A DNA stretch of 33,806 nucleotides from Acidimicrobiia bacterium (GCA_030431785.1 JAUIIM010000015.1:1-33806), one strand, 5' to 3'; positions 25,271-33,664 are shown, counted from the first letter of the stretch. Program-made: numbers and translations. The notes: generated by a model not told the origin, from the letters alone.

Positions 25271-26299
25271 ATGAAGAAACTGACGAAGATCGTCGTCCTG
25301 GCGGCAGCGCTTTCGCTGTTCGTCGCGGCGTGTAGCTCGTCGTCTGACGACACCACCACGACGACCGAGGCAAGCGGCGGCGACGGTGGCCTGACCGGTT
25401 CGCTGCTCATCTCTGGCTCGTCCACGGTGGAGCCGGTATCCGCACTGAACGCCGAGGCGTGGCGTGCGATCCACCCTGAAGTCGGTGTGACGGTCGAAGG
25501 ACCCGGTACTGGCGACGGATTCGCAAAGTTCTGCGCCGGTGAGACCGACATCTCCGACGCATCCCGTGCGATCAAGGAAGAGGAAGCAGCTGACTGCGAG
25601 GCCAATGGGATCGAGTTCATCGAGCTCCTGTTCGCAATCGACGGTCTGTCCGTGCTCACCTCTACGAACAACGATGCTGTCTCGTGCGTGAGCTTCTCCG
25701 ACCTGTATGCGCTCCTCGGCCCGGAGTCCACCGGCTTCACGAGCTGGTCTGATGCGGACGGCCTTGCTGGCGAGCTCGACGGTACGAACGCTCCGTACCC
25801 GGACGCAGACCTTGTGGTGACGGCCCCGGGTGAGGAATCCGGAACGTACGACTCGTTCGTCGAGATCGTCCTCGAGGACATCGCCGACGAGCGTGGCCAG
25901 GATGCGGCAACCCGCCCTGACTACACGGCTTCGGCCAACGACAACGTCATCATCGAGGGAATCTCCGGTTCCGACACGTCCCTGGGCTGGGTGGGCTACG
26001 CCTTCTTCCTCGCCAATCAGGACAAGGTCTCGGCACTCGAAGTCGACGGTGGCGACGGCTGCGTCGGTCCTACGCCTGAGACGATCGCCGACGGCACCTA
26101 CCCGATCGCCCGTCCCTTGTTCATCTACGTGAACAAGGCGAAGGCTGAGGAGAGCGAAGCGCTCGTGTCGTACGTCGACTACTACCTGTCGGACGAGGGA
26201 CTCAACTCTGTCGACCAGGCCGGCTACGTACGTCTCGCTGACTACGGACCGGTCCGTGAGGTCTGGGAGACCCGGACCACCGGGGCAGCAGACCTCTAA
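25271..26299 (+). CDS. pstS: Phosphate ABC transporter substrate-binding lipoprotein PstS
   Basis: PstS captures phosphate outside the membrane for the PstCAB permease. The 342-residue protein has a lipoprotein signal peptide with lipobox LFVAAC, Cys at residue 21, then a short Ser/Asp/Thr-rich linker. Phosphate-binding segments are visible: SGSSTVEPVS near the N-terminus, SDASRAIK, and PGEESGTYDSFVE. The C-terminal YVDYYLSDEGLNSVDQAGYVRL is typical. The ATG follows a strong purine-rich ribosome binding site. A PHO box lies about 100 bases upstream, so expression should rise under phosphate starvation. A long hairpin after the stop separates it from pstC. Confidence 0.95.
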   Translation: MKKLTKIVVLAAALSLFVAACSSSSDDTTTTTEASGGDGGLTGSLLISGSSTVEPVSALNAEAWRAIHPEVGVTVEGPGTGDGFAKFCAGETDISDASRAIKEEEAADCEANGIEFIELLFAIDGLSVLTSTNNDAVSCVSFSDLYALLGPESTGFTSWSDADGLAGELDGTNAPYPDADLVVTAPGEESGTYDSFVEIVLEDIADERGQDAATRPDYTASANDNVIIEGISGSDTSLGWVGYAFFLANQDKVSALEVDGGDGCVGPTPETIADGTYPIARPLFIYVNKAKAEESEALVSYVDYYLSDEGLNSVDQAGYVRLADYGPVREVWETRTTGAADL

Positions 26300-26314
26300 C
26301 CAACAGGCTCTTGC

Positions 26315-26349
26315 GGAGCCGGGGGTTGTTCAAGCCGGCCCCCGGCTCC
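26315..26349 (+). terminator. Intercistronic hairpin (attenuator) between pstS and pstC
   Basis: A perfect 11-bp GC-rich inverted repeat (arms 26315-26325 and 26339-26349, 13-base loop) lies 16 bases after the pstS stop. Similar hairpins after binding-protein genes stabilise the upstream message or partly terminate transcription, giving more PstS than permease. No T-tract follows. Confidence 0.65.
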
Positions 26350-26389
26350 CAGCCACTCTCTCCGAAGTATTCGGCTTGGAACAAGCAAC

Positions 26390-26395
26390 TAGCCT
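26390..26395 (+). promoter_or_regulatory. Possible internal -10 element (TAGCCT) before pstC
   Basis: TAGCCT lies nine bases before the pstC ATG, after the intercistronic hairpin. It fits TAnnnT but is three bases further from the start codon than the leaderless promoters elsewhere in the window. It may give low constitutive expression of the permease genes. Confidence 0.3.
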
Positions 26396-26404
26396 CGGTG
26401 CACC

Positions 26405-27328
26405 ATGACACAGCAACTCACACTCGAAGACCTCGCAGGCGACGCAAAACGTCGCAACCGCGAACGACGCGTCAAGGTGCTCTTCGTCGCTGCCGGCCTC
26501 GTCAGCATCGCCGTCAGCATCCTCATCATTCTCTCGCTCGCCGGTGAGGCCTGGAGCTTCATCAGCCAGGTCGACCTGTCGAGCCTCTGGACCGTCGGAT
26601 GGTTCCCACGCCGTGGGCTGTACGACATCCCCACCCTCATCATCGCGACGACGATCATCGCCGGTATCGGCATGCTCGTCGCGATACCGCTCGGTCTTGG
26701 CGCCGCCGCCTATCTCGCGGAATATGCCTCCCCGCGGGCTCGGCGGTGGCTCAAGCCCACCGTTGAAATCCTGGCCGGGATCCCCTCGGTCGTCCTCGGC
26801 TTCTGGGCACTCACCTTCATCAGTCCGGAAGTCGTGGCGCGGATCTTCTCTTCTGCGAAACCGTTCACGATGATGGCGGCCGGTCTCGGTGTCGGCGTCC
26901 TCATCACTCCCCTCGTCGCAACCGTTTCGGAAGATGCGATGAAGGCGGTCCCGATGTCGCTCCGCGAGGCGTCGTACGGCCTCGGTGCCGACCGTGCCGT
27001 CACCGTTCGCAAAGTCGTGTTCCCTGCCGCTCTTTCGGGAATCGTGGCATCGATGATCCTTGCGCTCTCCCGAGCGATCGGGGAGACAATGATCGTCTTC
27101 ATGGCGGCCGGTGCAGTCGGCGGTGCCCTCCGCACGTTCAACCCGCTCGACCCGGGACAGACCATGACGGCAGCGATCGCGGCCCTGGCAACGGGTTCGG
27201 ATCAGGTCGCCGGGCAAGGACTCACGTTCCAATCGCTGTTCTTCGTCGGGCTGTTGCTGTTCCTCATCACGCTCGCACTCAACAGTCTTTCGAACCGGTT
27301 CGTCCGCAAGTATCGGGAGCAGTACTGA
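26405..27328 (+). CDS. pstC: Phosphate ABC transporter permease PstC
   Basis: PstC is one of the two membrane subunits of the high-affinity phosphate importer. The 307-residue protein has about six membrane segments, starting near residue 25. The BPD_transp_1 coupling (EAA) loop is seen as LREASYGLGADRAVTVRKVVFPAALSGI, and the ILAGIPSVVLGFWAL segment is typical of PstC. It follows the pstS-pstC hairpin, and its TGA shares a base with the pstA ATG, so pstC, pstA and the next genes are translated together. No ribosome binding site is obvious upstream; a -10-like TAGCCT lies close to the start. Confidence 0.94.
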   Translation: MTQQLTLEDLAGDAKRRNRERRVKVLFVAAGLVSIAVSILIILSLAGEAWSFISQVDLSSLWTVGWFPRRGLYDIPTLIIATTIIAGIGMLVAIPLGLGAAAYLAEYASPRARRWLKPTVEILAGIPSVVLGFWALTFISPEVVARIFSSAKPFTMMAAGLGVGVLITPLVATVSEDAMKAVPMSLREASYGLGADRAVTVRKVVFPAALSGIVASMILALSRAIGETMIVFMAAGAVGGALRTFNPLDPGQTMTAAIAALATGSDQVAGQGLTFQSLFFVGLLLFLITLALNSLSNRFVRKYREQY

Positions 27329-28245
27329 TGACGACTTCGATCACCCGACGCCAGGAGGCGACGCAAGCGGATGTCGCAAAGGCCATCCAGCGGTCAGGTA
27401 TTCAGTGGCGTTCGACACTCTTTCATGCAGGGCTGCTCCTCCTCCTGCTGACCACGCTCGTGATCCTGCTTGTCCTCCTTGCGGACATCATGATCAAAGC
27501 GTGGCCAACGTTTGCCGAACGGGGAGTGTCGTTCGTCACTGATGGTCTCAGCTTGAACCCCGAAACCGCAGGGGTGTTCACCGGAATCATGGGCTCGATT
27601 GCGATCGCTGTGATCGTGATCCTCCTTGCGTTCCCGATCGGCGTTTCGTCCGCGATCTACCTCGAGGAGTATGCGCCGGACACCCGACTCAGTCGGTTCC
27701 TCGACACGACAGTTCGCAATCTCGCCGGTGTGCCCTCGATCGTGTACGGGCTCCTCGGTGGGTCGACGGATGGCAAGAACGTGATCGCCGCGGGGATCAC
27801 GATGTCTGCACTCGTGCTTCCGATCGTGATCATCACAGCGTCCGAAGCGATCAGGGCCGTCCCTGACTCGATCCGCGAAGCGGGCTACGGAGTCGGTGCG
27901 ACCAAATGGGAAGTCGTCCGGAGCCATGTGATGCCATCGGCGTTGCCGGGGATCCTCACGGGAACCGTCCTGACGCTCGCCCGTGCGATCGGCGAGACCG
28001 CACCGCTGCTCGTCATCGGTGTCGCGACCGGCTACTTCGCTCCCCCTGGTGACGCAACCTTCGTCGACCAAATCACCGGTTCCTACACGGCGCTGCCCGT
28101 GATCGTGTTCTCGTGGTCCCGACAGACCCAGGCCGAGTTCGCCGACACGCTCGCTCCCGCGGCGATCATCGTGCTGCTCGTCGTCCTCTTCGTCCTCAAC
28201 GGGGCAGCCATCTGGCTGCGGAACAAGACCGAGAACAGGTGGTGA
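27328..28245 (+). CDS. pstA: Phosphate ABC transporter permease PstA
   Basis: PstA is the second membrane subunit of the phosphate importer. The 305-residue protein has about six membrane segments. The characteristic [15 protein letters not shown] is followed by the coupling loop [31 protein letters not shown] and the [13 protein letters not shown] stretch. The ATG overlaps the pstC stop by one base (TGATG). pstB follows after 4 bases. The N-terminal 30 residues are polar and probably cytoplasmic. The order pstS-C-A-B-phoU is the standard operon. Confidence 0.95.
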   Translation: MTTSITRRQEATQADVAKAIQRSGIQWRSTLFHAGLLLLLLTTLVILLVLLADIMIKAWPTFAERGVSFVTDGLSLNPETAGVFTGIMGSIAIAVIVILLAFPIGVSSAIYLEEYAPDTRLSRFLDTTVRNLAGVPSIVYGLLGGSTDGKNVIAAGITMSALVLPIVIITASEAIRAVPDSIREAGYGVGATKWEVVRSHVMPSALPGILTGTVLTLARAIGETAPLLVIGVATGYFAPPGDATFVDQITGSYTALPVIVFSWSRQTQAEFADTLAPAAIIVLLVVLFVLNGAAIWLRNKTENRW

Positions 28246-28249
28246 CCCC

Positions 28250-29191
28250 ATGCCAGATAGCCTTGACACCGCTCCCCCAGATCTGGAGCAGACCATGACG
28301 GAAGAACCGACGACCGACGAACAGCTTGCCCCTCGCCCAGGGGCCGAGCAAGCTGAGCTCGCTGCCGAAATCCGCGCTGAACGCAAGCGCGTCACCGGTG
28401 GTACCCCGGACGACGCCCACGATGTCATCATCGAGCTCGACAACGTCGACGTGTACTACGGCGACTTCCACGCGGTCGATTCAGTGACGATCCCGGTTCG
28501 GGAGAAGGAGATCACCGCCTTCATCGGCCCGTCCGGCTGTGGAAAGTCGACGGTACTCCGCTCGATCAACCGGATGAACGATCTCATCGAATCTGCACGA
28601 GTCGAAGGACGGATCGCCTATCACGGTGTCGATTTGTACGGATCCGGCGTCGACCCTGTAGAGGTGCGACGCCACATCGGAATGGTGTTCCAGAAGCCCA
28701 ATCCGTTCCCGAAGTCGATCTACGACAACATCGCGTTCGGCCCAAAGATCGCAGGGTTCAAGGGCGACATGGACGATCTCGTCGAGAGTTCCCTCCAGCG
28801 CGCCGCTCTGTGGGACGAGGTGAAGGACAAGCTCGACGAGAGCGCCTTTGCCCTTTCGGGTGGTCAGCAGCAGCGTCTGTGCATCGCACGGGCGATCGCC
28901 ACCTCCCCTGACGTCCTGCTCATGGATGAGCCGGCCTCAGCGCTCGATCCGATCGCCACGCTGCGTATCGAAGACCTGATGTACGAGCTCAAGCAGGAGT
29001 ACACGATCATCATCGTGACGCACAACATGCAACAGGCCGCACGCGTCTCCGACCGCACGGCGTTCTTCTCCGTCGACGTCAACGAAGGCAAGAGAACCGG
29101 CCGTTTGGTGGAGTTCACCGAGACCGCAAAGCTGTTCACCGACCCCGCTGAGCAGGAGACCGAGGACTACATCACCGGGAGGTTCGGCTGA
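28250..29191 (+). CDS. pstB: Phosphate ABC transporter ATP-binding protein PstB
   Basis: PstB hydrolyses ATP to drive phosphate import and, with PhoU, passes the phosphate signal to the sensor kinase. Walker [10 protein letters not shown] is at residues 93-101, followed by the Q-loop region [11 protein letters not shown] signature LSGGQQQRL, Walker [14 protein letters not shown] and switch His in VTHNMQQA. At 313 residues it is about 55 longer than usual, owing to an acidic, Glu/Ala-rich N-terminal extension. The extension is probably real, because AGGTGG lies 8 bases before the first ATG. An internal start at Met16 is an alternative. The gene overlaps phoU by one base. Confidence 0.95.
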   Translation: MPDSLDTAPPDLEQTMTEEPTTDEQLAPRPGAEQAELAAEIRAERKRVTGGTPDDAHDVIIELDNVDVYYGDFHAVDSVTIPVREKEITAFIGPSGCGKSTVLRSINRMNDLIESARVEGRIAYHGVDLYGSGVDPVEVRRHIGMVFQKPNPFPKSIYDNIAFGPKIAGFKGDMDDLVESSLQRAALWDEVKDKLDESAFALSGGQQQRLCIARAIATSPDVLLMDEPASALDPIATLRIEDLMYELKQEYTIIIVTHNMQQAARVSDRTAFFSVDVNEGKRTGRLVEFTETAKLFTDPAEQETEDYITGRFG

Positions 29192-29886
29192 TGGTCGACA
29201 CGCACGACTTGCCCCAGCACAACAATATTCAGACCGATCTCCGCCACCACTACGACGACGAACTCGAAGAGATCCGTACCGAGCTCGTCGAGTTCGGCAC
29301 CATGGTGCTCACGAACGTGCGTCATGCGGGCGAGGTCGTCACGGAGAGCATCCTCGATCAGATCGACGACGTCCGGCAGGCCGACAAGCCGATCAACGCG
29401 CGCTACAAGGCGCTGGAGACGAAGGTGTTCGAGATCCTCGCGCTCCAACAGCCGGTTGCCCGTGATCTGCGGTTCCTGGTCGCGTCAACCCGCATCCTGT
29501 ACGAACTCGAACGTTCCGGCGACCTCGCCGTAAACCTCGTGAAGCAGCTTGATCGACTCGACGGTCTTCCCTCCGATCAGCAGATCCGATCCATGTTGGC
29601 GCAGCTCTCACAGAGCGCTGCGAAGACCTTCGCGTTGGGTGTCGAGGCGATCGCAACGATGGATCCGGAGATCGGCATCGGTGCGGAGGCCGCCGACGAA
29701 GAGACCGACGACCTCACCGCTGACCTGTACAGACTCGTGACCGAGCGTCAGGAATCGCTCGGGCTCGAGACGTCCGTCGCGCTGTTCCGCATGGGTCGAT
29801 TCTTCGAGCGCATCGCCGACCACGGCGTGAACATCGCCGAGGACATCACGTTCGTTGCGACGGGAGCCTTCCCCAACGAGGATTGA
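29191..29886 (+). CDS. phoU: Phosphate signalling protein PhoU
   Basis: PhoU links PstB with the PhoR/SenX3-type kinase and turns off the Pho response when phosphate is plentiful. The 231-residue helical protein has the two repeated three-helix halves. The metal-binding motifs are ELERSGDLAVNL in the first half and FFERIADHGVNIAED in the second (the E-x-x-x-D pattern of PhoU). The ATG shares a base with the pstB TGA. It ends the pst operon at a hairpin with a UUCG loop. Confidence 0.95.
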   Translation: MVDTHDLPQHNNIQTDLRHHYDDELEEIRTELVEFGTMVLTNVRHAGEVVTESILDQIDDVRQADKPINARYKALETKVFEILALQQPVARDLRFLVASTRILYELERSGDLAVNLVKQLDRLDGLPSDQQIRSMLAQLSQSAAKTFALGVEAIATMDPEIGIGAEAADEETDDLTADLYRLVTERQESLGLETSVALFRMGRFFERIADHGVNIAEDITFVATGAFPNED

Positions 29887-29902
29887 GGGCCTTCGGGCGC
29901 TC
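29885..29902 (+). terminator. UUCG-loop hairpin terminator after phoU
   Basis: A 7-bp stem with one mismatch (arms 29885-29891 and 29896-29902) is closed by C-TTCG-G, an exceptionally stable tetraloop in RNA. It starts within the phoU stop codon and would terminate the pst operon. It leads directly into a heptamer repeat array. Confidence 0.6.
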
Positions 29903-29934
29903 CTGGCTGCTCGCTCCTGGCTCCTGGCTCGTCA
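29900..29934. repeat. 7-bp-period repeat array (CTCCTGG-type)
   Basis: Consecutive heptamers read CTCCTGG (29900-29906), CTGCTCG (29907-29913), CTCCTGG (29914-29920), CTCCTGG (29921-29927) and CTCGTCA (29928-29934). The array fills the gap between the convergent ends of phoU and the membrane-protein gene at 29932. Its sequence is unrelated to the AGTACNN array after greA, but the period is the same. Confidence 0.65.
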
Positions 29935-31182
29935 CCTGTCGTCGGGGGTGGCGACGGGTTCGCCGTCGAGCCAGACGGGGACGTAGGGGACTTCTCGGCC
30001 GTCGTAGAGATCGATTCCCGCGAATCCACCATCAACCGTGAGGGTGTACGGGTGCCACGGGTTCCCTTGGCATGAGGCGTCTCCCCGGACGGGCTCGACC
30101 AGCACCGTGACCACGATACGTGACGCCTCTCGGACGACCACGGGAAGGATCTCGCGATCCACGGGAGCCTGACCGCTTGCACAGTTGCGTTCTCGGAGCA
30201 GGATCGGGATCGCGCCACCGGCGACGTCGACCGTCCGGTCGGGATCGATCACCCAGTCGGCACTCCCCCGCCCTTCGGCGATGACCTCGACATGGCAACC
30301 GCCCCATCCACTGGCGCGCCATTCACCATCTCGTTGCTCAAACACGGCGTAGGCGTATTGAGCGTCGTCACGATCCAGGTCGATCGGCGTACCGAAGAGC
30401 ACCAGACCGCTGTTGTCATCGGCGACGACCCAGTTGTAGACGTTGAAGAAGGTTCCTTCCTCGCCCAGTGCACCCGTTCCGGCCAGCGCTTCTTCAGCGT
30501 CGGGCGTGAGGGGGGTCGACGGGAACGCGGGCGTCCCATCGTTTCCGAGATGGACCGGTCCGCACACCGTGTCCAGCATCGTCGGTGGTTCGACGGGTGG
30601 CGTGTCATCCATGAACGGCGGTCCCGCCTGGATCGCTGCTTCTGGGACGCGGTCGCGGCACACGTTGACGGTCATGAGCCACAACGTCTGCGCTCCCTGC
30701 TCCGCCGTCGGATCACCGCTCGAGGAATCCCGCACCGATACACCGGCAGCCACGTCCTCGGCGATGTACCGCTCTGCGAGCTCCAGAGCGACCGGTGTCT
30801 GCCACGCACCGAGCTCGCACATCTCGTCATAGCGGACACGCCAGACCGCGGGGTCGAACTGTTTGAGCCCCAGCTGGTTCACCCACGTCATGGTTTGCAT
30901 CTGCTCGGCTTCGTCCAACAGCATCGTGCCGGCCGCGGTCGTCGTTGTGTCCAGAGCGGCAGGCGACCCACCGCCGCGGGCAACCATCAGTGCCACACCA
31001 CCGACGATCAGGACCGTGACGGCGAACGACGCGACAGCGACCAACCATGCTCGTGGCCGGCGCCGTGGCGGCACCGGTGGCACTGGTTCTTGGGCGTTTC
31101 CCGCCCTGAGGTCGGCCAGCGACGGCCCTTCGGGCGCATCGGCGACGACTCGCTCGAAGCCTTCCCTGAATCGGTCATCCAT
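29932..31182 (-). CDS. Single-pass membrane protein, likely partner of the ECF sigma factor
   Basis: I do not recognise a family. With the ATG at 31180-31182 the protein has 416 residues: a short acidic cytoplasmic part (1-44), one membrane helix (about 45-68) and a large extracytoplasmic domain. A Thr-rich stalk follows the helix. The outer domain contains at least six Cys, which could form disulfides. The start is chosen because GGGGGAGG precedes it by about 6 bases and it overlaps the sigma-factor stop by 8 bases; the open frame upstream is antisense or out-of-frame sigma sequence. Sigma-plus-membrane-protein pairs are usually sigma/anti-sigma, but the zinc anti-sigma motif (HxxxCxxC) is absent and the cytoplasmic part is very short. 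The regulatory role is therefore an inference from position. Confidence 0.65.
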   Translation of the reverse strand: MDDRFREGFERVVADAPEGPSLADLRAGNAQEPVPPVPPRRRPRAWLVAVASFAVTVLIVGGVALMVARGGGSPAALDTTTTAAGTMLLDEAEQMQTMTWVNQLGLKQFDPAVWRVRYDEMCELGAWQTPVALELAERYIAEDVAAGVSVRDSSSGDPTAEQGAQTLWLMTVNVCRDRVPEAAIQAGPPFMDDTPPVEPPTMLDTVCGPVHLGNDGTPAFPSTPLTPDAEEALAGTGALGEEGTFFNVYNWVVADDNSGLVLFGTPIDLDRDDAQYAYAVFEQRDGEWRASGWGGCHVEVIAEGRGSADWVIDPDRTVDVAGGAIPILLRERNCASGQAPVDREILPVVVREASRIVVTVLVEPVRGDASCQGNPWHPYTLTVDGGFAGIDLYDGREVPYVPVWLDGEPVATPDDR

Positions 31183-31630
31183 CGAGGGCCTCCCCCAGCT
31201 TCTTGCGAGCGAGGTGCAGATACCGACGAACGGTGCCCGGGCGGCATCCCATCGATTTGGCGGCTTCGCTCGGCGAGTACCCCTCGTAGAACACCAGGTA
31301 GGCGGCGGCTCGTTGTCTCGCCGGTAGTGCAAGGATCGCATCGACGATGTGGTCAACCGATCCGGCTGCGTCCTGGCCCGGCCCCTCCGGCACGCCCACC
31401 GGGACGGTCGCTCGGCGCTTCGTCGCTCGATGTCGGTTACGGACCTCGTTGAGGATCGACCGCATCAGGTATTGCTTGGGTTCACGTAGCCCGGACAGTC
31501 CACCCGGTTTGGCGATCACCCGGGTCACGACGGTGGACACGACATCGTCGGCCGCATCGGGTCCGGCGAGCGCGGTGGCATAGCGCATGAGGTCCCTCCT
31601 GATTGATTCGTAGATCTCGGAGTCGTCCAT
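31175..31630 (-). CDS. ECF-type RNA polymerase sigma factor
   Basis: This is a small sigma-70 family protein of 151 residues. Region 2 is visible near the N-terminus (YATALAGPDAADDVVSTVVTRV) and region 4 at the C-terminus (ILALPARQRAAAYLVFYEGYSPSEAAKSMGCRPGTVRRYLHLARKKL), the latter with a clear helix-turn-helix for the -35 element. Regions 1 and 3 are absent, as in ECF factors. GGATGGGGTGA lies directly before the ATG as a ribosome binding site. The stop overlaps the start of the single-pass membrane protein, pointing to co-regulation. I see no obvious autoregulatory ECF promoter upstream. The signal and regulon are unknown. Confidence 0.9.
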   Translation of the reverse strand: MDDSEIYESIRRDLMRYATALAGPDAADDVVSTVVTRVIAKPGGLSGLREPKQYLMRSILNEVRNRHRATKRRATVPVGVPEGPGQDAAGSVDHIVDAILALPARQRAAAYLVFYEGYSPSEAAKSMGCRPGTVRRYLHLARKKLGEALDG

Positions 31631-31697
31631 TCACCCCATCCACACCTGAGATGCCACCAGCGTTGCACGCCACGGTAAACGCGACCTGCCGCAGAAC

Positions 31698-32834
31698 CTA
31701 CGGATCGTCAGGAGATCGAATCAGTTTCCGCCGTTTGGGAGGACTCTCCGGGTCCAACACGAACCCTTCGCCATGGATGGCGACGTGATGGTGGAACCAG
31801 CAGAGTGTTGCGAGGTTCTCCGGTTCGTTTCCACCGTTCCTGGAGCGTTCGAGGATGTGATGTGGTTCGAGCCGGTAGCGGCTCTGGCACCCGTCGATCA
31901 CACATCCGTCGTCTCGGAAGAGCACGGCATCTCGCACCGCAGGTCGGATCGCATGGGTCGCATCAGACCAGACCGATGGCTCGTCACCATCGAGCCCCAC
32001 GAGCCGGATCCGTGCCCCGCACAGCATCGCCGCCAATGCCTCCGGGCCCACACGTGGCCCGAAGGGAACCGTTGCGACGGGCGCTCCGTCCCCATGTGCC
32101 CGGTCACCGTTGTCGGTCGACGTGGCGCGGTCTCCGCGAGCATCGACGAACACGGTCGCCACCGCCGAACGGCCCACCTTGACGTCCTGATCGCCCTCGA
32201 CATCGAGGCAGTCCTGGAGGATCGCGACCAACGCATCCGCCTGTCGTTGCGCACGGGTCATGCCGTCACCACCCGGGAGCTGGCGCAGTTCATCGGCTCG
32301 CTGGGCGATGGCCTTCTCGACGGTCCGCCCCATGAGACCGGGGAGGCGGCCGGAGACGGTCCATGCGGATTCGTCGAGGGTCGGTTGGAGCCCGAAGTAG
32401 CGCTGTTTGAACGCTGTCTGCTCGTCGACACGGTTGAGACGTTTCCGGCGCACCGTCAGCTTTCGGATGTCCTCGAGGTTCTGATCAATGGTCCGGCGGG
32501 CTTCGCCCTCGTCAACCCCTGTTTCGATGAGTCGATGGGTCGCCACCGCCCGGTCGAAGGTCACGGAGTTCGCAAGATCGCGCTGGACGCCCTGGTTCTG
32601 CACGCATCCACGACCGGCGGTCACCAGAGCACGAGCGGTCTGCTTCGAGACGTCGAGCCTCGATTGCAACCACTCCCCGAGCGTCCGGGAGGCGTCCGCC
32701 CGATGCGCATGCACCTTGTCGAGTTCGTTGACGAGGACCGCTTGCTCCGCCCGCAAATCACCGATGAGGCGCTCGATCACCTTGAGGCGCTCTTCGATGT
32801 CCGCAACGGATGGTCCAGAGAACAGTGTCTTCAT
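31698..32834 (-). CDS. DUF222 / HNH endonuclease-domain protein
   Basis: This is a DUF222-type protein with a C-terminal HNH nuclease motif, a family abundant and often multi-copy in actinobacteria (the mycobacterial 13E12-like group). The 378-residue protein has a helical N-terminal region with a coiled-coil-like start (residues 10-45), the DUF222 core, and from about residue 311 CVIDGC-RLEPHH-NLATLCWFHHHVAIHG. This gives the paired Cys, the catalytic HH at 325-326 and the final His of an intact HNH fold. The biological role is not established; some are carried by mobile elements. It lies between the sigma gene and tRNA-Ala. TACGTT six bases before the ATG indicates a leaderless transcript. 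Confidence 0.88.
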   Translation of the reverse strand: MKTLFSGPSVADIEERLKVIERLIGDLRAEQAVLVNELDKVHAHRADASRTLGEWLQSRLDVSKQTARALVTAGRGCVQNQGVQRDLANSVTFDRAVATHRLIETGVDEGEARRTIDQNLEDIRKLTVRRKRLNRVDEQTAFKQRYFGLQPTLDESAWTVSGRLPGLMGRTVEKAIAQRADELRQLPGGDGMTRAQRQADALVAILQDCLDVEGDQDVKVGRSAVATVFVDARGDRATSTDNGDRAHGDGAPVATVPFGPRVGPEALAAMLCGARIRLVGLDGDEPSVWSDATHAIRPAVRDAVLFRDDGCVIDGCQSRYRLEPHHILERSRNGGNEPENLATLCWFHHHVAIHGEGFVLDPESPPKRRKLIRSPDDP

Positions 32835-32840
32835 CGATCC

Positions 32841-32846
32841 AACGTA
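32841..32846 (-). promoter_or_regulatory. -10 element (TACGTT) of a leaderless HNH-gene promoter
   Basis: On the minus strand TACGTT-N6-ATG repeats the leaderless layout seen at hrcA, holA, proA and apt. It supports the ATG at 32832-32834. Confidence 0.55.
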
Positions 32847-32915
32847 TCAAGCGCATGTGACAGATTCCGTACTTCTGCCCAACATTTGCGGCAATTGCTT
32901 GAAGACCGGCGTTGC

Positions 32916-32921
32916 TACACT
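32916..32921 (+). promoter_or_regulatory. -10 element (TACACT) of the tRNA-Ala promoter
   Basis: TACACT lies 11 bases before the first base of the tRNA, so transcription would begin about five bases upstream of the mature 5' end. A TTGCTT at 32895-32900 may be the -35 with a short 15-base spacer. Confidence 0.55.
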
Positions 32922-32932
32922 TCCGGCTTCTT

Positions 32933-33006
32933 GGGGCTGTAGCTCAGCCTGGCAGAGCACTTGTCTGGCAGACAAGGGGTCAGGGGTTCAAATCCCCTCA
33001 GCTCCA
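32933..33006 (+). tRNA. tRNA-Ala, anticodon GGC
   Basis: A full cloverleaf can be drawn. The acceptor arm pairs 32933-32939 with 32999-33005 and contains the G3:U70 wobble pair that identifies alanine tRNAs. A D arm (GCTC/GAGC) follows. The anticodon stem CTTGT/ACAAG has loop CTGGCAG and anticodon GGC, reading GCC. The T arm AGGGG/CCCCT has loop TTCAAAT. The discriminator base is A at 33006. The following bases are CCT, so the 3' CCA is not fully encoded and must be added after transcription. Confidence 0.97.
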
Positions 33007-33021
33007 CCTAAGAAACGCAAG

Positions 33022-33049
33022 CGCCCGTTGGGATAACTCCCGACGGGCG
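33022..33049 (+). terminator. Hairpin terminator of tRNA-Ala
   Basis: A 12-bp stem with one G-U pair (arms 33022-33033 and 33038-33049) and a TAAC loop begins 16 bases after the tRNA. It is followed by TT but no long T-tract. Confidence 0.7.
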
Positions 33050-33334
33050 TTCGGCGTAGAGGGGTCGAAGGCCGCTGCGGGTGCAATGGCGGGCGCAATC
33101 TGGGCGCAGGCGGCAAAATCGAAGCCGGAACGAGGTGCAAGGGAGCCGTTGCCTGCGCAGTCGGCGCGGGGCCGCTCACGCAGCGCTGAGATTCACTGAC
33201 AGGTGGGCGCTGACGGATCATGCAGAGCTGTCTCACGAGCAATATCTCACGCATTCCCGGTCACGCCGAGAGGAGATCGCTCGCGATCGATGATCACGGC
33301 TCACGAGCGCCGAGCCGGTCATGGCAACAGATTT
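33050..33334. other. Non-coding gap downstream of tRNA-Ala with GGGYGCA repeats
   Basis: I see no convincing gene here. Open frames exist on both strands but lack family features, ribosome binding sites or start context. The first part holds three direct heptamers GGGYGCA at 33079-33085, 33091-33097 and 33102-33108, spaced 12 and 11 bases, about one helical turn. This kind of repeat beside a tRNA 3' end resembles material at integration sites, but no integrase gene is present. Confidence 0.4.
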
Positions 33335-33658
33335 CTAGGAGTGGGCGTAGTCGTTGGCATCGTCGTGCGGACCTGCGTATAGAACGTCGATGCACTTCGA
33401 GTCGGGGTCGATCCTGTAGACGAACCGCCAACCAGAGTTGACCCGGTACTTCCATACTGATCCCAGCCGTCGAAACCTCTTCGTGCGAAGCCGGATTCGC
33501 TGCCGATGCTGATTCTTGTTGCACGGGTCCGCGATGATCACGCCAGCGGCCTTCTCATATTCCTTTTTCCTGCGACCGTCGGCATTGACATAGCGTTTGG
33601 CGTTCTTGTCTTCGCAACAGATGCGCCAGCCGTCAGAGGTTTGATCGGCCACGGACAT
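33335..33658 (-). CDS. RelE/ParE-like toxin candidate
   Basis: This 107-residue basic protein shows the end-of-domain pattern of the RelE/ParE toxin fold: a basic helix-rich middle (QHRQRIRLRTKRFRRLG), then the beta-strand series VWKYRVNSGWRFVYRIDPDSKCIDVLYAGPHDDANDYA, with conserved-type W/R/Y positions and a C-terminal H-D. RelE members cleave mRNA on the ribosome and ParE members inhibit gyrase; the sequence does not decide between them. ATG at 33656-33658 lies 6 bases after the stop of a short upstream ORF, as in a toxin-antitoxin operon. G+C appears lower than in the housekeeping genes, suggesting transfer. The assignment rests on pattern only. Confidence 0.6.
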   Translation of the reverse strand: MSVADQTSDGWRICCEDKNAKRYVNADGRRKKEYEKAAGVIIADPCNKNQHRQRIRLRTKRFRRLGSVWKYRVNSGWRFVYRIDPDSKCIDVLYAGPHDDANDYAHS

Positions 33659-33664
33659 TCTGGG

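Noticed and set aside
32988..33254. Minus-strand open frame running across the end of tRNA-Ala, possibly an integrase remnant
   Set aside because: It overlaps the tRNA and its terminator, is Pro/Arg-rich, and shows no tyrosine-recombinase motif (no R...HxxR...Y). It is kept only as a repeat-bearing gap.
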